DNA of 64,000 nucleotides from Plazaster borealis (lineage: Eukaryota > Echinodermata > Asteroidea > Forcipulatida > Labidiasteridae): contig CM037464.1 of the NCBI GenBank assembly GCA_021014325.1, positions 8,649,127 to 8,713,126 on the forward strand, written 5' to 3'. The position numbers and the translations under genes were made by a program. The notes beneath the pieces were generated by a model. That model did not search any database and was not told the origin of the DNA. It was given only the letters and a program-made list of their open reading frames with translations. Position 1 is the stretch's first letter. The number at the start of each line of letters is the position of its first letter. Positions 12,301 through 27,300 of this stretch are shown one piece after another.

Positions 12301-15300
12301 TTCCACAATGTTTGAGAAAATTTCACAAGGAATGTAGAACATGTAAACAAATTGCTGTCCTTTCAGTCACATGAAGCTCATTTTGTAATATTCCACAAAC
12401 ATTGAGAACATTTCGCCAGGAAGGGGTTATTTCTGTTGTGTGAAAAGGGCTTATGTTAGTGATGGGTGAGACAGAAAAGTTAATGATAATTTTATCAAAG
12501 ATGAGTGAAATGGATGGTTTTGATTGTAAGTTATAACAGGGGTAGAGGATGCTTACTCGAGGTAGTCAAAGTTAGCTTTCTTGTCCAGAGCGATCTGTGG
12601 CATATCCTTAAAGAATCTTCTCATCTCTAGACATCCCAGCTGCAGAGCAATGTCCATATCTACTGTCTCTGCAACCTCATTCATGTAGTCATTTCGTACC
12701 TGTGTGAAAAATAGCAGGCTTGTTAGGTTCCCTGACTTCAAATGCATAATAACCACTTGAACATCTTAGTTTCTTTAGTTCCGGTCTTCCCGATGAGTGC
12801 CCCCTTTTCGTTTACGTTTGGTGTGAAGAAAAATCCTGCTTTTGAATCTGGTTATCCATGTAAGAGAGGGTTTAATGACTAACTGATGGTTCACTTGTCA
12901 TGGTTAAAGTCATTCTAGCGATGAAAATTAATTTTGAAGTTGTTATATTTTCCTTGGAAACTATTAAACTGTGTTCTTCCCAAGATCAATGATGAACCCT
13001 TCTTTCAAGATGTTTATTGAAAAAATTTGAATAAATTTAATGTATTCAGCCAAAACCAATCTTATACCATCCCTTCATAATATTAGATGAAATCTAACTA
13101 AAAGAGTTGAATAAATGTACTCTTGATTTACATGTACATGTACCATCTCTGTATCAGAGCTGCCAACATTTGCATCTTGCAATCAGGGAGATATTTAGAA
13201 TAACATTCAACATAATAGGGACAAACTTTCTATAATCAGGGAGATTTTCAAATTTGTTCGTCAGAACATGGGAAGATTGGTTTATTTTCAGGGAACTTTC
13301 TGCAGATTTAGAAACAGTTGGTAGCTCTACTGTACATGTATATCCATCAGCCAACAATAGTCTATTTCAATGATAACACTGTGGGCAATATTGTTGGGCT
13401 GTGTGCATTGTTTGTCTCCAATATGATATCTTTACTGCTCTGCCTAATCAAGACATGATAACTTTAATTGGTCCATACAATTCTAATAAGGTTCAGGAGA
13501 ATGACACCTGTGGGAGTTGTAATTGCTCAATGAACTCCACTAATCAATTCACTTCTCAGAGTTTCATATAAGTCAAGTCCTCATGGAAAAGCAGAATTAA
13601 ATTACACAGGGTCTACGTGAGCGAAAACCTTGTGGGTGTGACATCATTTCAAATGTGGCTTGGTTGAACAAGTCTGTATAAATCTGGGTTGGAAGTCATT
13701 GCTGACAAAAAGAACTGAAACTAGGACTCAGATTTTAGGAGGTACATGTATGTTAAAATGATGGCATTTCCACCTTTTGGCAACCCCTGGAGTTATACAT
13801 GTATAGATTTCAAGGAGCTTATGGAAACAGAAGTAGATCAAAGAGCAAGATTTATTTATATCTAAAGAAAGTAACGTCTACTTTTTTCACGGGCAGACAC
13901 AAAAATGACTCAATTCAGATAAAAGGTCTGGAATTTCTCATCCCTGAGTGATACATGAAAGATACATTATCATTGTAAAATGGTAAACAAAAAGCACTCT
14001 GCAGAAATTCACACCGTCTAGTCACAGAATATCTGTTCTAATTTTTTTTTCCCATAATTTAAACAACAAATAACAAGTCTTTGAGATGCGTTTTACAGAC
14101 TTTCTAAATTGTTATACTGTACAAGGTGCACTGTATTTTATGAACATGCAAAGCCCAAGCCACTCACAGACAGCAAATTGCTGTATAATATCTCTATTGT
14201 CTCTAAATTAAGAGCTGTAACTCTATTTATTCCGGATGTTCTCCCAGGTGGCTACAGGAAATTGTCCAAGGAAGTTAGTCTTAGTTCATGAATAGTCATG
14301 TGCATGATCCCCAATACAGGGCAGATTATTATCAGCAATGCATTGTATTAATTAGTGGCCTTTAGGAAGTAACCATACGTGACTGTCTACTTTGATTTTG
14401 CCTGTTGGAATGGTGCTAGCCTGGTTTCTCAGTGCACTCATGTCCGTGAATGTATCAAACAAAACATTAGACAAATAGTAGATACTATTGTATACACCAA
14501 GTTTCACCACATACATTGTACATACATGTAAACATCCATGTATGTATGTAGACCTGGGTGGGTTCACCCTTCACTAAGTGTCATAGAGCACTACTTTCAG
14601 TGTATTTGGAAGAGATGAAGATGATGTTGAGTAATAGGTGTTGTTTGAAGCTTGAGTAATGTTTTCGGAATGAAGTCCTTGTCCTCCTAGTGAACCAAGA
14701 TAAGAGTTATCCTTTCCTGTGGACGAACACTGCAAAGGGTCAAGACTTTTTCTCAACATCCACTTCTTTAAAGAAGAAATTAACACAGTGGGTTTTACTC
14801 ATGAACTTTCTCTACCATTTGTCCTTTCCCTTTGTTCACCCATAGCTGAATTGCAGTCAGTTTGCCTTGTAAAGGTCATTAACCTATATGGTTCCAATCA
14901 TACATGTAGGTTAAATAGACACAAGTACACATGAACAAAACATAAATAAGGGAATAAAAGAGTGGCGACGAGTTCTTAAACGGCCGTTTAAAACCGGCAG
15001 GGTCGTGGCCGTGCAATAAAGGCCCGAGCCGAAGGCGAGGGCCTTTATCTTGCGGCCGCGACCCTGCAAGGTTTTAAACGGCCGTTTAAGAACGAGTCAC
15101 TACTCATTTATTCCAATTCATAAATGCTTTTGTTAAAAAGTGAAAGAATAAGGAAAATCGGTGGTTGAAAAAGACAATCTCTGACATCGAAGTTTGTACA
15201 TTTCAAAACTTTTTGTAAAATTCTGTTTTGTGCGCGTTGGGTTGTGTGTACGTGCGTGTACAAAAAGATTAGGCTACGCGCGGGAACTATAGCCATGTAT

Positions 15301-18300
15301 TGCGTTCCGCGTAAGTAAATTGGCGGAGCTTGTGCGTCCAATACGCGAAGCCCAGCCGGTTATAAACACTCTTGGCCGTGCTTTATCATCCGTTTAAACA
15401 CCCCCACGTGACGTGCTCTCCACCAATAGGAATAGCGAAACTGTCTGGGGTATTTATGAATGAAAAATAACAGTGAATGCATTTGAAAAACTTCGAACTC
15501 CACTTTCTGATGATCATTTGCAGTGCACAAATTCCCAGATATCAATGTTTCAATATAACCACATTGTACATGACTAATGTCAAAGCTCTTCAATAACACT
15601 CAATGCCATGTACAATTATTAGATTACAAACTACATGGTAACATCAATGTAGATGTGTGTGGGTAGAATAACTATGCAAATGTTACACGTACATTGACAA
15701 ATTTGTCACGTACATGTACATGTAGTTGATGGCAGAGTTTTAATGTTACTCCTGGTGTAGAAAAACAGCTTTGCAAATACAGCTCAATAGAATACAACTT
15801 GGGAAAATTCCCTCAACTTCAGTTTTGATTGAATAAAGTCAATTTCCCCCATTTACTAATAAAGTAATATTACCTTGTTCTATTATTATAACATGGCAGT
15901 ACAGTAAATCCATTTTTTATTCACTTTTCCAACAAGAAAATAAATAATACAATTACAGATTCATTTCTTTGACAACAAAAAGTCAGGGGGGTGGAAAAAT
16001 CAAATTTCCCTAATAGCATAGACATTCAAAAACATCACGACGATAAAATAAATAAATCCATGTAGTGCACAAAATTACTTCCAACCCCCTCCTCCATTTG
16101 TCATAGGAAAACAAACACGGGACAGTCTATAAGTGCTTTGACTTCTAACTCCACCTTCTGACTTGACTGTCAGACTGGATTTACTAATCTCCATTCAAAG
16201 CTCACGTAGTTCAAATACGCAAAGCTTCAACACACAGTACTAATCTCTAATCATTCCAATCAGTGTCCACTAGGTGTCAATTGATGGGTGTGGGAGGGAG
16301 AGGGAAAGACAGAATGATGGGGTCTTACCTGATCATAAAAGTAGAAAAATGTGACTTTGTCTTTCTCCAGGAGCTCGTGGTAATCTTTAGGCAAGTAGCG
16401 GATCCGTAATTCATGCCTGTAGTGGAAAAAAGTACATCAAACATCACAGTGTGACACAAACAGACAATGCCATGGATGCAAAGCCTGAATAATAAATCCT
16501 TGTTGCAACAAAGCAATTTTTCCTGAGATACTCAGTATCCAGTATCCAGCTATGGCTGTTGCTAAGGGTGTTGCTATGGACATCATAAATACTTCATCGC
16601 ATGACACGGCAATCCAGCCATAGCTACAGACATAGCTGTAGCTGTAGCCGCCAATTTGAACATGTTCATATCTATTTAAACTTGGGTATCAAATATGTCC
16701 AAGCCATGATCAAGGGCATCGATAACAATGGCTTACTTGCCAACATGAAACCTCAGGCAAGGTGCTTCATATATTCTGCTATCTACATGTATGCATACTG
16801 TACATCTGGTACACTGTAGTGAAAGCAACAAATTCTCAAAATTGTTCGTATTGTATCATGTAGGCCCCAAGAGAAGAGCTCAAGGTGATGAGGAGAGGAC
16901 AATGAAGAAATGTCAGTTCAACATGAGGGAGGGGAAACCCATAATGTGCAAAAGGTGGGATTTGAAGTTAAGCCCACACTGAAATACCTGTAACATTACC
17001 TTCCAATGACATAACAAAATGTTAAGTTATGTCTAACAGTAACACTGTACAATGTAAAATAAATATGAAGCCTTTACCAATACCATACACTGCAAAATGC
17101 ACAATATATCTGTATCTACATATGTACACGTAAAATGTACAGTATGAGAAAATTGTTAAAAACTTGTCAACAGAAACTTTAACAACTGGTGCATGGGTAC
17201 GTACAGTATGTTATATTTTATGTATGACTTGCAAATGATGTCAAAAGCTAACACAGCGCCCTCAATGAGGTCAAACGAGGACTTTTCATTGGCTGACAGT
17301 TTGACGAGGCGCCTACAAACTTACACCTTTTCATTGTTGACCTCAGGTGCATCGGCTGATGGAAATGGATTATTGTGACAATTGTCCATGACTAAAAACC
17401 ACTCTCTGTGTTTTATATAAAGTATTTTTGATGGTATTTTCGCAGTTCAGTTTTACAGTCCTGAGGATTGGAATGAACGACTCACTCAAAAGCCAATATC
17501 GTTCCTTGCCTTAATCTATATTTTATTTTAGCAGGATTATTACTGTAGAAAGATCATTATTCGCGAGCACGCCACACCAGGCCCAGATGAGACATCCTAC
17601 ACCACACAGCTCCCCTGAGACCCACAGATACAATGAAGTTCAATGAAGTTGAAGGAGGTGTCACACAAAGCCCATTCAGCAGGGGGATTTTCCAAGGAGT
17701 GATGTTGGGGAGTCCTGTGCAAACACAAGTGATATTTTCTTACCATTGAGTGATCTTTCAGGAGGACGTTGAACAAAATAAAGAATAGATCTGCCACAGG
17801 GGAAGGGTTGAGTGTGAAAAAGTGCAACATTGAATGTTGCACAATCATTTGTTGTAAGCATTACAGTGTGAATAAAGTGTATTTTATGAGCTCTTTTGTA
17901 GGTGGCAGAATGAAAAAAGAAAGAAACTCAATATTGGACTTTTATTTTGAACAGTGATGGATATTGACCCTACACTATCTTTATGCTGCGATCATCTAAA
18001 AACTGTCAAATAATTAATTGTTAAAGGCGCGATATAAAAAGGTATGATGCATAAATAGCAATAATAAAAAATCAAAGCTTACTTTGCACCAACTTTATAT
18101 CACAACAAAATTGTGCTAAGATATTCCATTCTGAAATACTGCTTTGTGTGAAAAAAATAGATCAGTACCAACTATCCTGAGAAATGTTCCCACCATTCCC
18201 ATCATTGTTTGACACAGTTTCCCCAAACATGCCAAACACTCAATTAAAAATACTTTGATTTGCAAGAATCAGAATGTGACTGTATAATAAGCAAAATCCC

Positions 18301-21300
18301 TCAAGAAACACTATTTTTCAGTGTTTTTCTCAAAAACGTAACCACCCATTGCATACAATTTAATGAAACTTTTACTATTTATTGAAAACTTGAGGATTAA
18401 ATGTACATCCCTCTATATGGCTGTATTTCTTGGAAACTAGACGACGGTGGCGTGTCGTGTCGTTTCCGAGCGGTTAAGAGCACCGGACTCAAGCTCTGGT
18501 GTTTCGGATCAACAGAGTGTGGGTTCGAGTCCTGGTCGTGACACTTGTGTGCTTAAAAGCAAGACACTTAACAATTATTGCTTCTTCCTTCAGCCATGTC
18601 AGCCGTAGGTCCCGTGTGTTGTGTAATGCACGTTAAAGAACCCAGTAACACTTATCGCTAAGAGAAGGGGTTTGCCCCGGTGTGTCTGGCAGTGGCTGCT
18701 GAATGCGCCGCAGCACCTTGTAAACCCTTATAAGGTGCCACATAAATGGGTCTCATAATTCAACAAATTCATAAACCTGTCTTAGAATGTTTCTGTCTGT
18801 TCAAGAGTACCTTATCGGTAGATACATGTATGTGCATGTATTTATAAGACTATAATATTATTATTATTATTATTAATATTATAGTAAATATTCTCTTCTA
18901 GAAACCAATACTGAAATGTAAATGCCCATCTCTTTTTTGATACAAATTTGTGTTTGTTGTTTGTTTCTTAAAAACAAGAGGATTGTACATGAACATCATA
19001 AAGATCTCTTCAGAAAACCATTATTTTAGGTACAATGAATGCCGTTACAAATGCAACTTCCTTGAAAACAGGGGATTGAAATGAATGTTCTCTTGTAATG
19101 TTTTTGCACATGATCTACAGTACATGTACAGTGTATTAATACACATTTGTATTACATGTACACTTTTGTATTACATGTGCAAAGTCCAGTCACATGTGAT
19201 TCATGTTGGAAACCATAAGATTTATATCACATACTGTATGTAAGGTTACTTTTTCCAAACTTGGACAAACCAAGAGTTAGTGGACAGACATGTAAAGCCA
19301 TGTTGCAACAGCATGGCTATGTGCTACCCCTATACCAGACTACACCCATACTGTGCCACATGTGATGAGTCAGACTAGCCCAGAAATATTGGCTAACAAA
19401 TAGTTTGGGTACAGTTTGAACACCATGAGGAAAAAGTGTGGTACTGATGCATACTGGTAATCAGAGAAAATGTCTACACCTGTATATTTTTTCCATTTTC
19501 CATTCAAGAAGTCATTTTCTATTTTGAAATGGAAACAGCCTCATCCCTAAAAGAATTAAATTTAAGCACTGAACTTGAAAGTGAGCTTTCCCACTCTCCA
19601 GCATCAAACTTAACTAACTTTATGTTATCCCATTGGATTACTGAACAAGCATTTGTAGTTGTACTTTCACTCAGCCCTCAAACATCATGAGACATGTACG
19701 TAGGCCCTACACGTGTGTCAAAATGTTCTCTGTTTTTCTGCAGTTTTGATGATGGCAAGTGAAAAACATTTAGGAAACGATACAGAAGTTGAAGTATTCT
19801 AACATGGAAAACATGTCAAACGATCAATTCAGAACATGACTGAATGTACAAATTTAGATGATATTTTTAGTCAAATTGAGTTGGTTGGAGAAAAAATCTC
19901 TTTATATGAGTTTAATATAAATACACTAAATTTTCAAAAACTTTCCAATGAAAATTTATTTGATGGAAATTTTATAAATCAAAACAGAAATGTTTGGGTC
20001 CCGCGATGAGAGCCAATTTTTTATTTGATTATGGCCATATCCAGGCACTGGTTTTGCCCATCTGGACTACTGATTCCTTTGGAATGATGGAATGTCAATT
20101 TTTGGCTTAGTTAATATTCTGTATAATTTCTTTATTAGTACGGACTTTGCAATTCAATGAAGACACAGAACATGATTTGTGTTATATTTAAAACAAATTA
20201 TGAGAGATCACCTAACATCACAAGGCCGGATGGCCAATTCAAGGTGAGGGCTACACTTAACAGATTTGGGCTATCGACCCTAATCAACTGCCACCAGGGG
20301 AACGTTGCCACCTACTCCTGGGGCTGAAACAGGGTAACCTCCTTCACAGTCCGAGGATGTAGGCATGGGTATCATCCACGAGGAGCCTGGCTAGTAGAGC
20401 AGAATGCACTACCTAATCAACTTTTTTTACGAAGCAATTATGGTTAAATGCCTTGCTCAAGGGCACAAGTGTCATGACCAGGTATCGAACCCACACTCTG
20501 CTAATGACAACACCAGAGCTTGGTGAACTACCATGTAGACCGCTCAGCCATGACATGCCACAAATTAACTAAGTAGTTAGTTTTTCTTTGTTAACCCAAA
20601 ATTGATTTACCGTAATTTTCGGATTATAAGCCGCCCGGCGTATAAACCGCAATACCCCAAAAAATAAAAAATAAGATTTAGGTGTCAGCGTATAAGCCAC
20701 CCGGCATATAAACCGCAGTCACGAGCGCGAGGGAGGCCGTGCGTATTTGCGGTCCTTTATGGCGATGTGCAGTGACTGGCGGGCGGCACATCAGTCATTG
20801 TACGTCGCCACAAAGTGCGAGTTGCGTCGCAAGAAAGTCAAAATGTATTAAAGTTAACACCATTGATCGTTTTTGTAATGGTCTATTAGGATGGACTACA
20901 GCAAGTGGGCATATTTTTTTTTATTTGTATCATTATTGTGACAACTGCAACGTTGTAGTTACCACGGTCGGCGCCGGTCGGTCCTGACCGGCCCCAGCTT
21001 TAAATGACCGGGGATCGAATTAAAAGTTAACAAACTCCGACCGGCATAAATTTATATATTATAATTATTAAAATTTTCCTTGAAATAAGAGAAAAATAAA
21101 GAAAAACTCATTGTAAACTCCTAATTATAGTGTGTATTTATTTCCCTTAAAACAATCAAAACAACTTTCTTTTCCAAAACCTGCGATTATTGCTTACATG
21201 GGCCGCTTGAAGCTGTGCGAGTTGGCAGCGGCAGCACACACGAGTCGTATCAAAGTCTGCTCTAAAAAGCATGCACCCATCTCCGGCGTGCGTTTATTAT

Positions 21301-24300
21301 TCAGAACGATGTCTGTACACGCATTTACTATGGCAGCCGGTACCCAGAAGTAAGCCATTTTGCAATGACGTTTAGTGTGTGATTTTTCTCTGTGTGGAAG
21401 GGTAACCCGACTATATTTCTTTTGCAGCTATCTCGTACCTCGTACTCACGATCGTGCCTTGTGATCGACCCCACTATATTGTGAGACATTACGGATTATA
21501 TGATGGGTCCGAGGATGACAATTATTTTTAAAAGCCGCTGGACTAACATCATTTTGATGTTCAAAGTGTTCATAAATAAAATATGGACAAAAAAACTGTC
21601 TTGTTGAACAGACAGATTTCCTTAAAAAACTATGGAGTAAAAAATGGGACTTTTTGTGACCCATTCATCTAGGAATAAAAACGAGGCAAGGCCTTGTAAC
21701 GGCGGACAAGGTTGGTGGTGCATAAAATGTTTTTTTAAAAACAATTTTCAGAGTGAGTTTGGCGGTGTATGATTTTCCCTGTCTGTTTTGTATTTGTTTT
21801 TAGAATATTTTACAAACGATCTTTCTTAAAATAATGTACGCTGTTTTTTTTCTTTCTACAATATTAATATGTCGGCATATAAGCCGCCCGGCGCATAAAC
21901 CGCAGGAGTTCAAAAAAAGGTCAAAATCAACGTATAAACCGCGGTTTATAATCCGAAAATTACGGTACATGTATAATTACATGAACCCAGTCAACTTCCC
22001 TGTGGTTTACATGTATAACTTAATATTTAAAGAATTAGAGAAAAAAGTTGCATCCCCTAAAGGTGATCCCCTTAAAATGCCCGCCTCTAAGGTTGTATCG
22101 TAAACTGGGCGTGATCCCTGGTTATACGGCAGTACATGTGTACGGTTGTTAGACTTTTGACTAGCGCCCCCCGAACAAAAATATTGACAAAATAGGGAGA
22201 CCGCCAATATTAGGGCTAGATAGCTCAGTTGGTTGAGCATCAGCACATAAATGAGGTGGTCGCACGTTCAAATCCCTCTAGTCTCTTGTCCATTTGTCTT
22301 TGTTCATCCAAAAATTGATTACTTTTCTGGACTTATAAGCTGTTGATTTTCATTCTGTCCGCTTTAACATATAATATAAAAATTACCATGCAAAATATTT
22401 CAGGCTGAAATGCTATTATCCTTGTGAAAATTGTTTTAGAATTCGCTCTTTGCCTGGCTTGGCATAACATTTTACAACACTTACAAAAACTAAGGCAAAT
22501 CACACAATTATTTGATGTTCTCTCCAAAACTAGGACATCGTTTTGATTACATCTTACTAAATATTTGTCAATGCGTATCTTGAAAACTATAGAACTATAG
22601 AAGTACTAGTAGCATGGCCACAAGAACTTGAGTCCAATGCACTAAAGGGCCATTCTCTGAAAAGTGAGCCTGAACCATCAAAATTTAAACCTATTCGTAC
22701 ACTAATGTTATTGGTTTCACCTTGTGGCAAAATGAATGAATTTAGTAATTCTGAAAAAAAAATGTAAAAAAAGTGTGGTTTGAGTCAGAAATCATCAATT
22801 TCCGTGAAAATCATTTTTCCCCCCCAAATTTTACCAAAAATTGTAGTTTCTTGTTTTTCATGTAAATTTTTTCAAATAATGCATTTCTTTTAAGTGGAGG
22901 TAAAAATGTTATCTTTGAGGGTATTTTAAATTGTTTTTCCCATAAAAAAAAAATCAAAATGGGGTGTTTACGGCCTCTTCAGTTTTTGTTCCAAAACACA
23001 CGTCACACACGTAACAAAAATACATAAAAGTTTTAATCTAAACGTAACTGAAAAAGAAAAAAAGTCTTACTCTAATTGTAAACAAGTTTGATAGTCCCTA
23101 AATTATTATTACAAAAACTTTTTTTTAAAATCACAAAATTTAGGAAAATACAGAAAAATAAGGGGTCACACACGTAACATTTGTGTTACGTGTGTGACCT
23201 TCAAAAACTCATTGTCTATGCACACAAAAAATTAAATTTTATTTATTTGTTATTTTTTTTGTGGACTTCAGATCAAATTCACAAAAATCATGAAGAAATC
23301 CACTTAGAATGCCCCAGATTGCATAGTAGGGCTTTTAAAACCAAGAAAAACACAAAGTAGAAAACATTCTGAGGACCTTGTTTCAATTCAATGTGCTTTA
23401 GGCCAAACTTCAGAAATTTGGGTCCAGAATGCCCCCCAGTTATGAAAAATCCTGGGGAGAACACTGACTGCATTGCTCTCTTTGTTTGCAGTCATAATTA
23501 AACTGTGTTTAGGACAACATTCCTGATTAAAAACAAGTGAGCCAATTGTCACACACGTAACAGAGTTTCCAGTCACACACGTAAAGCCACTTTTTCTATC
23601 GCCACTTTTTCTATCGCCACATGAAAAAAACAAAAAATCTTCTCAGATGACCGTTGCCATTATTATGGGCCAAGTCTATTCTGACTGTCTATAGAAGTTT
23701 TAAGAAATAAAGCTCAGCCAAATCACAGAGTTTTAAGAAACAAAATGACGAGTCAATTATTTGTAGTTGTCTGATAATGTCACACATGTAACAGACAAAC
23801 TTTTTCCTGTAAAATTATACCACCAGATAAATTTGTACTAAATGTTTTACTATTAAATAAGGTGATCTCTGCAGTTGACTTGTATACTATATTAACACAA
23901 AATAATTCAAAAGCAGAAAAAATATTCCAAACAGTTCGCTTCAAAAAGACTTCCAAATGTCACACACGTAACGGGAGAATGGCCCTAAACCGCTTGACCA
24001 GAACACACCTCACTACGTGTATGTCTGTATGGATTAAGACACATTGTACAAAGGACCAATCTGATAGTACCCAGCATGCCCAGATGTACAATGTCAACAT
24101 GTCATTTTGTGTGTTTTTTTAACATTGGAACAAGTATAAGTTGTACTTTAAATGCATATTGTTCACAGTTATGTGTAGCTTTAATTGTATGTCATACTGT
24201 ATGAAATGGACTGAAGTACACCGACAATAACTTTCAAAAAGAGAACATGATACTATTTATCAAGAAGAGTCTCTGATTGTGTAGTATGATGCAAGTGTGC

Positions 24301-27300
24301 TTACACATGCCATCTTACAGGGTACTTTTAACAATAGAACAATGGACCCCACAAGGTAATTTCAATAGGAACAATTGGGCCCCACAAGGGAATTCTTCAG
24401 AAAAGAGAATAATAGAACAATACATGTAGCAGTACCCCACAAACCGGGTTTGTGCAGCTGTGTGTGTGTGTACAAGAAACATACAACACAATGCACTGTG
24501 ACTTATTAACAGGGTGATCATGTACATGTTTAACCGTGCTTACATGAAAATATAGTACAAAAACAACTTTTGAAACAAATGTTCAGTATCGACCAGGTTC
24601 TGATTTCACAGAGGTTATAAAAGCCATTACCCTACAATGTACTTGCTACATCTTGAAAATGCTTCAAAACAATTTCTGACATTTTAAGAGAAGTGTCTTT
24701 TCCTCAGGGAAAAAAATGATCATTCTCCCAGCAAGACTGAAATCTTGGGCCTGATCACCACATCACCATATCACCATAACAAGTCTTCAGACCAGTTACA
24801 TGTATTCTTAGAATGGAGTATGAATCACACAGCCTACATGCAGCAGTGACATTGTGTATATTTGATAACAACTCTGACTAACACCCTGTCGTAATATAAT
24901 ATTCTCAACTTACACATCTTCCCCTTGGTCAACTGTCATGTATGTATTATTCTGTCACGTACACTTGTACAGTACATCCATTTCACATGTTGATACAACT
25001 AGTTCTTTCATTAAAACCTATGTGTCAATGCCCTTAGCATTGCATCATATTGTACTTGCGAGTTTTTGATAGGGTTTTAGTTTCATATTCAAACCAGGGT
25101 ACTGCTCCCTGGGGATGATGTGAATGGAAAGAGATACATTATTGTTTTTAAAAACGACAGATTTGTTACAATCCTCTTGTTTTCAGGAGACACACAGGTG
25201 TGACAGATGTACATGTACATGTGCACATTGGATCCACAAGTAATGCATGTCATGGGCTTTCGGGTTGGCTTAGGGGTGTCTTCCCTGCCTTTCACTTCTG
25301 TGGACCCGGTTTGAATCATATCGGAGCCTTGCATGTGGATAACAATAATTAAAATACCATGCAGTTCTTATAATAGCGCTTTATCACACCCGAGGGCATC
25401 TCAAAGCGTTCAATATTTTTTCTACAAGGTACATGTATGTGGAGCTACATGCATGTTCAATATATTAGACCCATACTATGTACAGTTGTAGCACCATGTA
25501 ATGGTTTACAAGGTGCTGTACAGCGCAATCTGCAGCCAACCACACCAGGGCCCAATTTCATGGCTCTGCTTACCGCGGAATTCTGCGCTTACGCCCAGCT
25601 GCGTCCCATAGAGACACACACGTTACAATGCGCGTAAGCGCAGAAAAATTTGGTAAGCAGTGCCATGAAATTGGGCCCAGAAGACAACGGACGAATCCGT
25701 TCCCTTAACGATAAGTGTACTGGGTTCTTTTACGTGCATTGTACAGCACAAGGGACCTACGTCTTTACATCCCATCCGAAGAATGTAGCAATAATGGATT
25801 AGCATCTTTCTTAAGGATACAAGTGTCAAGACCAGGATTCAAACCCACACTCTGCTGATCAGAAACACCATGGAGCTTGAGTCCAATAATAATAATAATA
25901 GTTAGTTTTTATATAGCGCTTTTCACGCCCAAAGGGCGTCCCAAAGCGCTTTACATTATTACCCCTGGTCACTGGGCCTTAAATCACCGCTTGACCACGA
26001 CACGCGACTGATTGTGATTGCGTGGATTTCCTCCCACATCTAATATTGAGATTTCTTCAACATCTTCTCTTCACAGGGGTTCAGGCCTACAGGTTACAGT
26101 GCAAGACACTTTTCAGGGTTCCTTGTTTCCTTACATGTATGAGAATTATGTTCTTGTAAATTTGTTCATGAAAGACCAAAAAGAATACATTCCAATCTTT
26201 AGTTTTTTAATAAACACATCTTACAATTGACATACATGTACAATGTTTGACATTTTAAAAACATGATATTCAATCCTTTTTAAAAAAGGGTCAAACAATT
26301 TGATGAATGTGAAGCCTCTTTTCTTGTACTGTCAAAAAATACACAGCGCACTGCATGTTACATGCACTGCCATGCAATATGAGCAATTCCACACTACATG
26401 TACGTGATGTGTTACACGTGACCTGATACACCTGCTCATACACAGTACACAAAACGAAGTACTGTCCCATATTGCATCTCTTCATAGAAGAGTACCAATA
26501 GTGCAGGGTGATGTAGCAAAGTTATATTTGGGTGCAAATCAAACCTGTTTTTGTGCTTTTAAAACATTGTTAACATAATTAATATTATTGAAAAGTATTT
26601 TCTAAATCGTTTGGCTGTCTTTTCTGCACATACATGTAATCAGCTAGTTTTGCAATTTGTCCATCCTCCTTTCTGCACTCTCCCTGTTTGCTCAGTGGTT
26701 TTAAGTCAATAGAATGTACTTGTCTTGCATGTATTCAAACTTCCGGGACCAAGTTGACCCTTTTTCTTTCCCAAGAAATAGAGCAAGTTTCCATCTCCAG
26801 ATTGAATAATAGGAAATATTTGTTCCCTTACCTCCATTCTAATGCCGGGTGTATCTTCTCATATTTATGTTTGATTTGACCAATGGTGAGGTCCCTATGT
26901 AACCAATGACTCTCCTCTGATTGGATGTGTTGAAGACGAATTGCAAAGCTACTCTGGAAGGCACGGTCACCCCTCGCTAATTTAGCAACCACTGCATGGA
27001 TCACACTCTGGAAAAATACAACATAGAGCAAATACAAATATCAAGAATTGTTTCAGGCTTGGAATTTCATCTTTCAGAGGGAAAGGGAATTTAATTTAAG
27101 GGGAACAAAGGCCAAGCCCAGGGGCAACTGAGGCCAAGGCCTCTGTGAAATCCATTTCATTCCTTTTGTTATATTAAACAAAGACATTCAAAGAAAGCAG
27201 AGGATTGGTGACTACAGTTAAATGAATTACTGGGGGGGTTTATATGAAAGGTTACTTGGTAAACATTCCTTGCACATGATATTACTAACTAAATTGTAGT

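Larger units (their letters stand above)
16417..26831 (-). other. FAK intron 2 (10.4 kb), repeat-rich
   Basis: No exon is recognised between coding exons 2 and 3. The interval is largely accounted for by SINEs (18451-18770, 20220-20575, 25365-26015), two long inverted-repeat elements (20610-21965, 22647-23985), a tRNA-like repeat at 22085-22290, and one copy of a dispersed AGGTCA-bearing repeat at 17225-17355. Confidence 0.6.
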
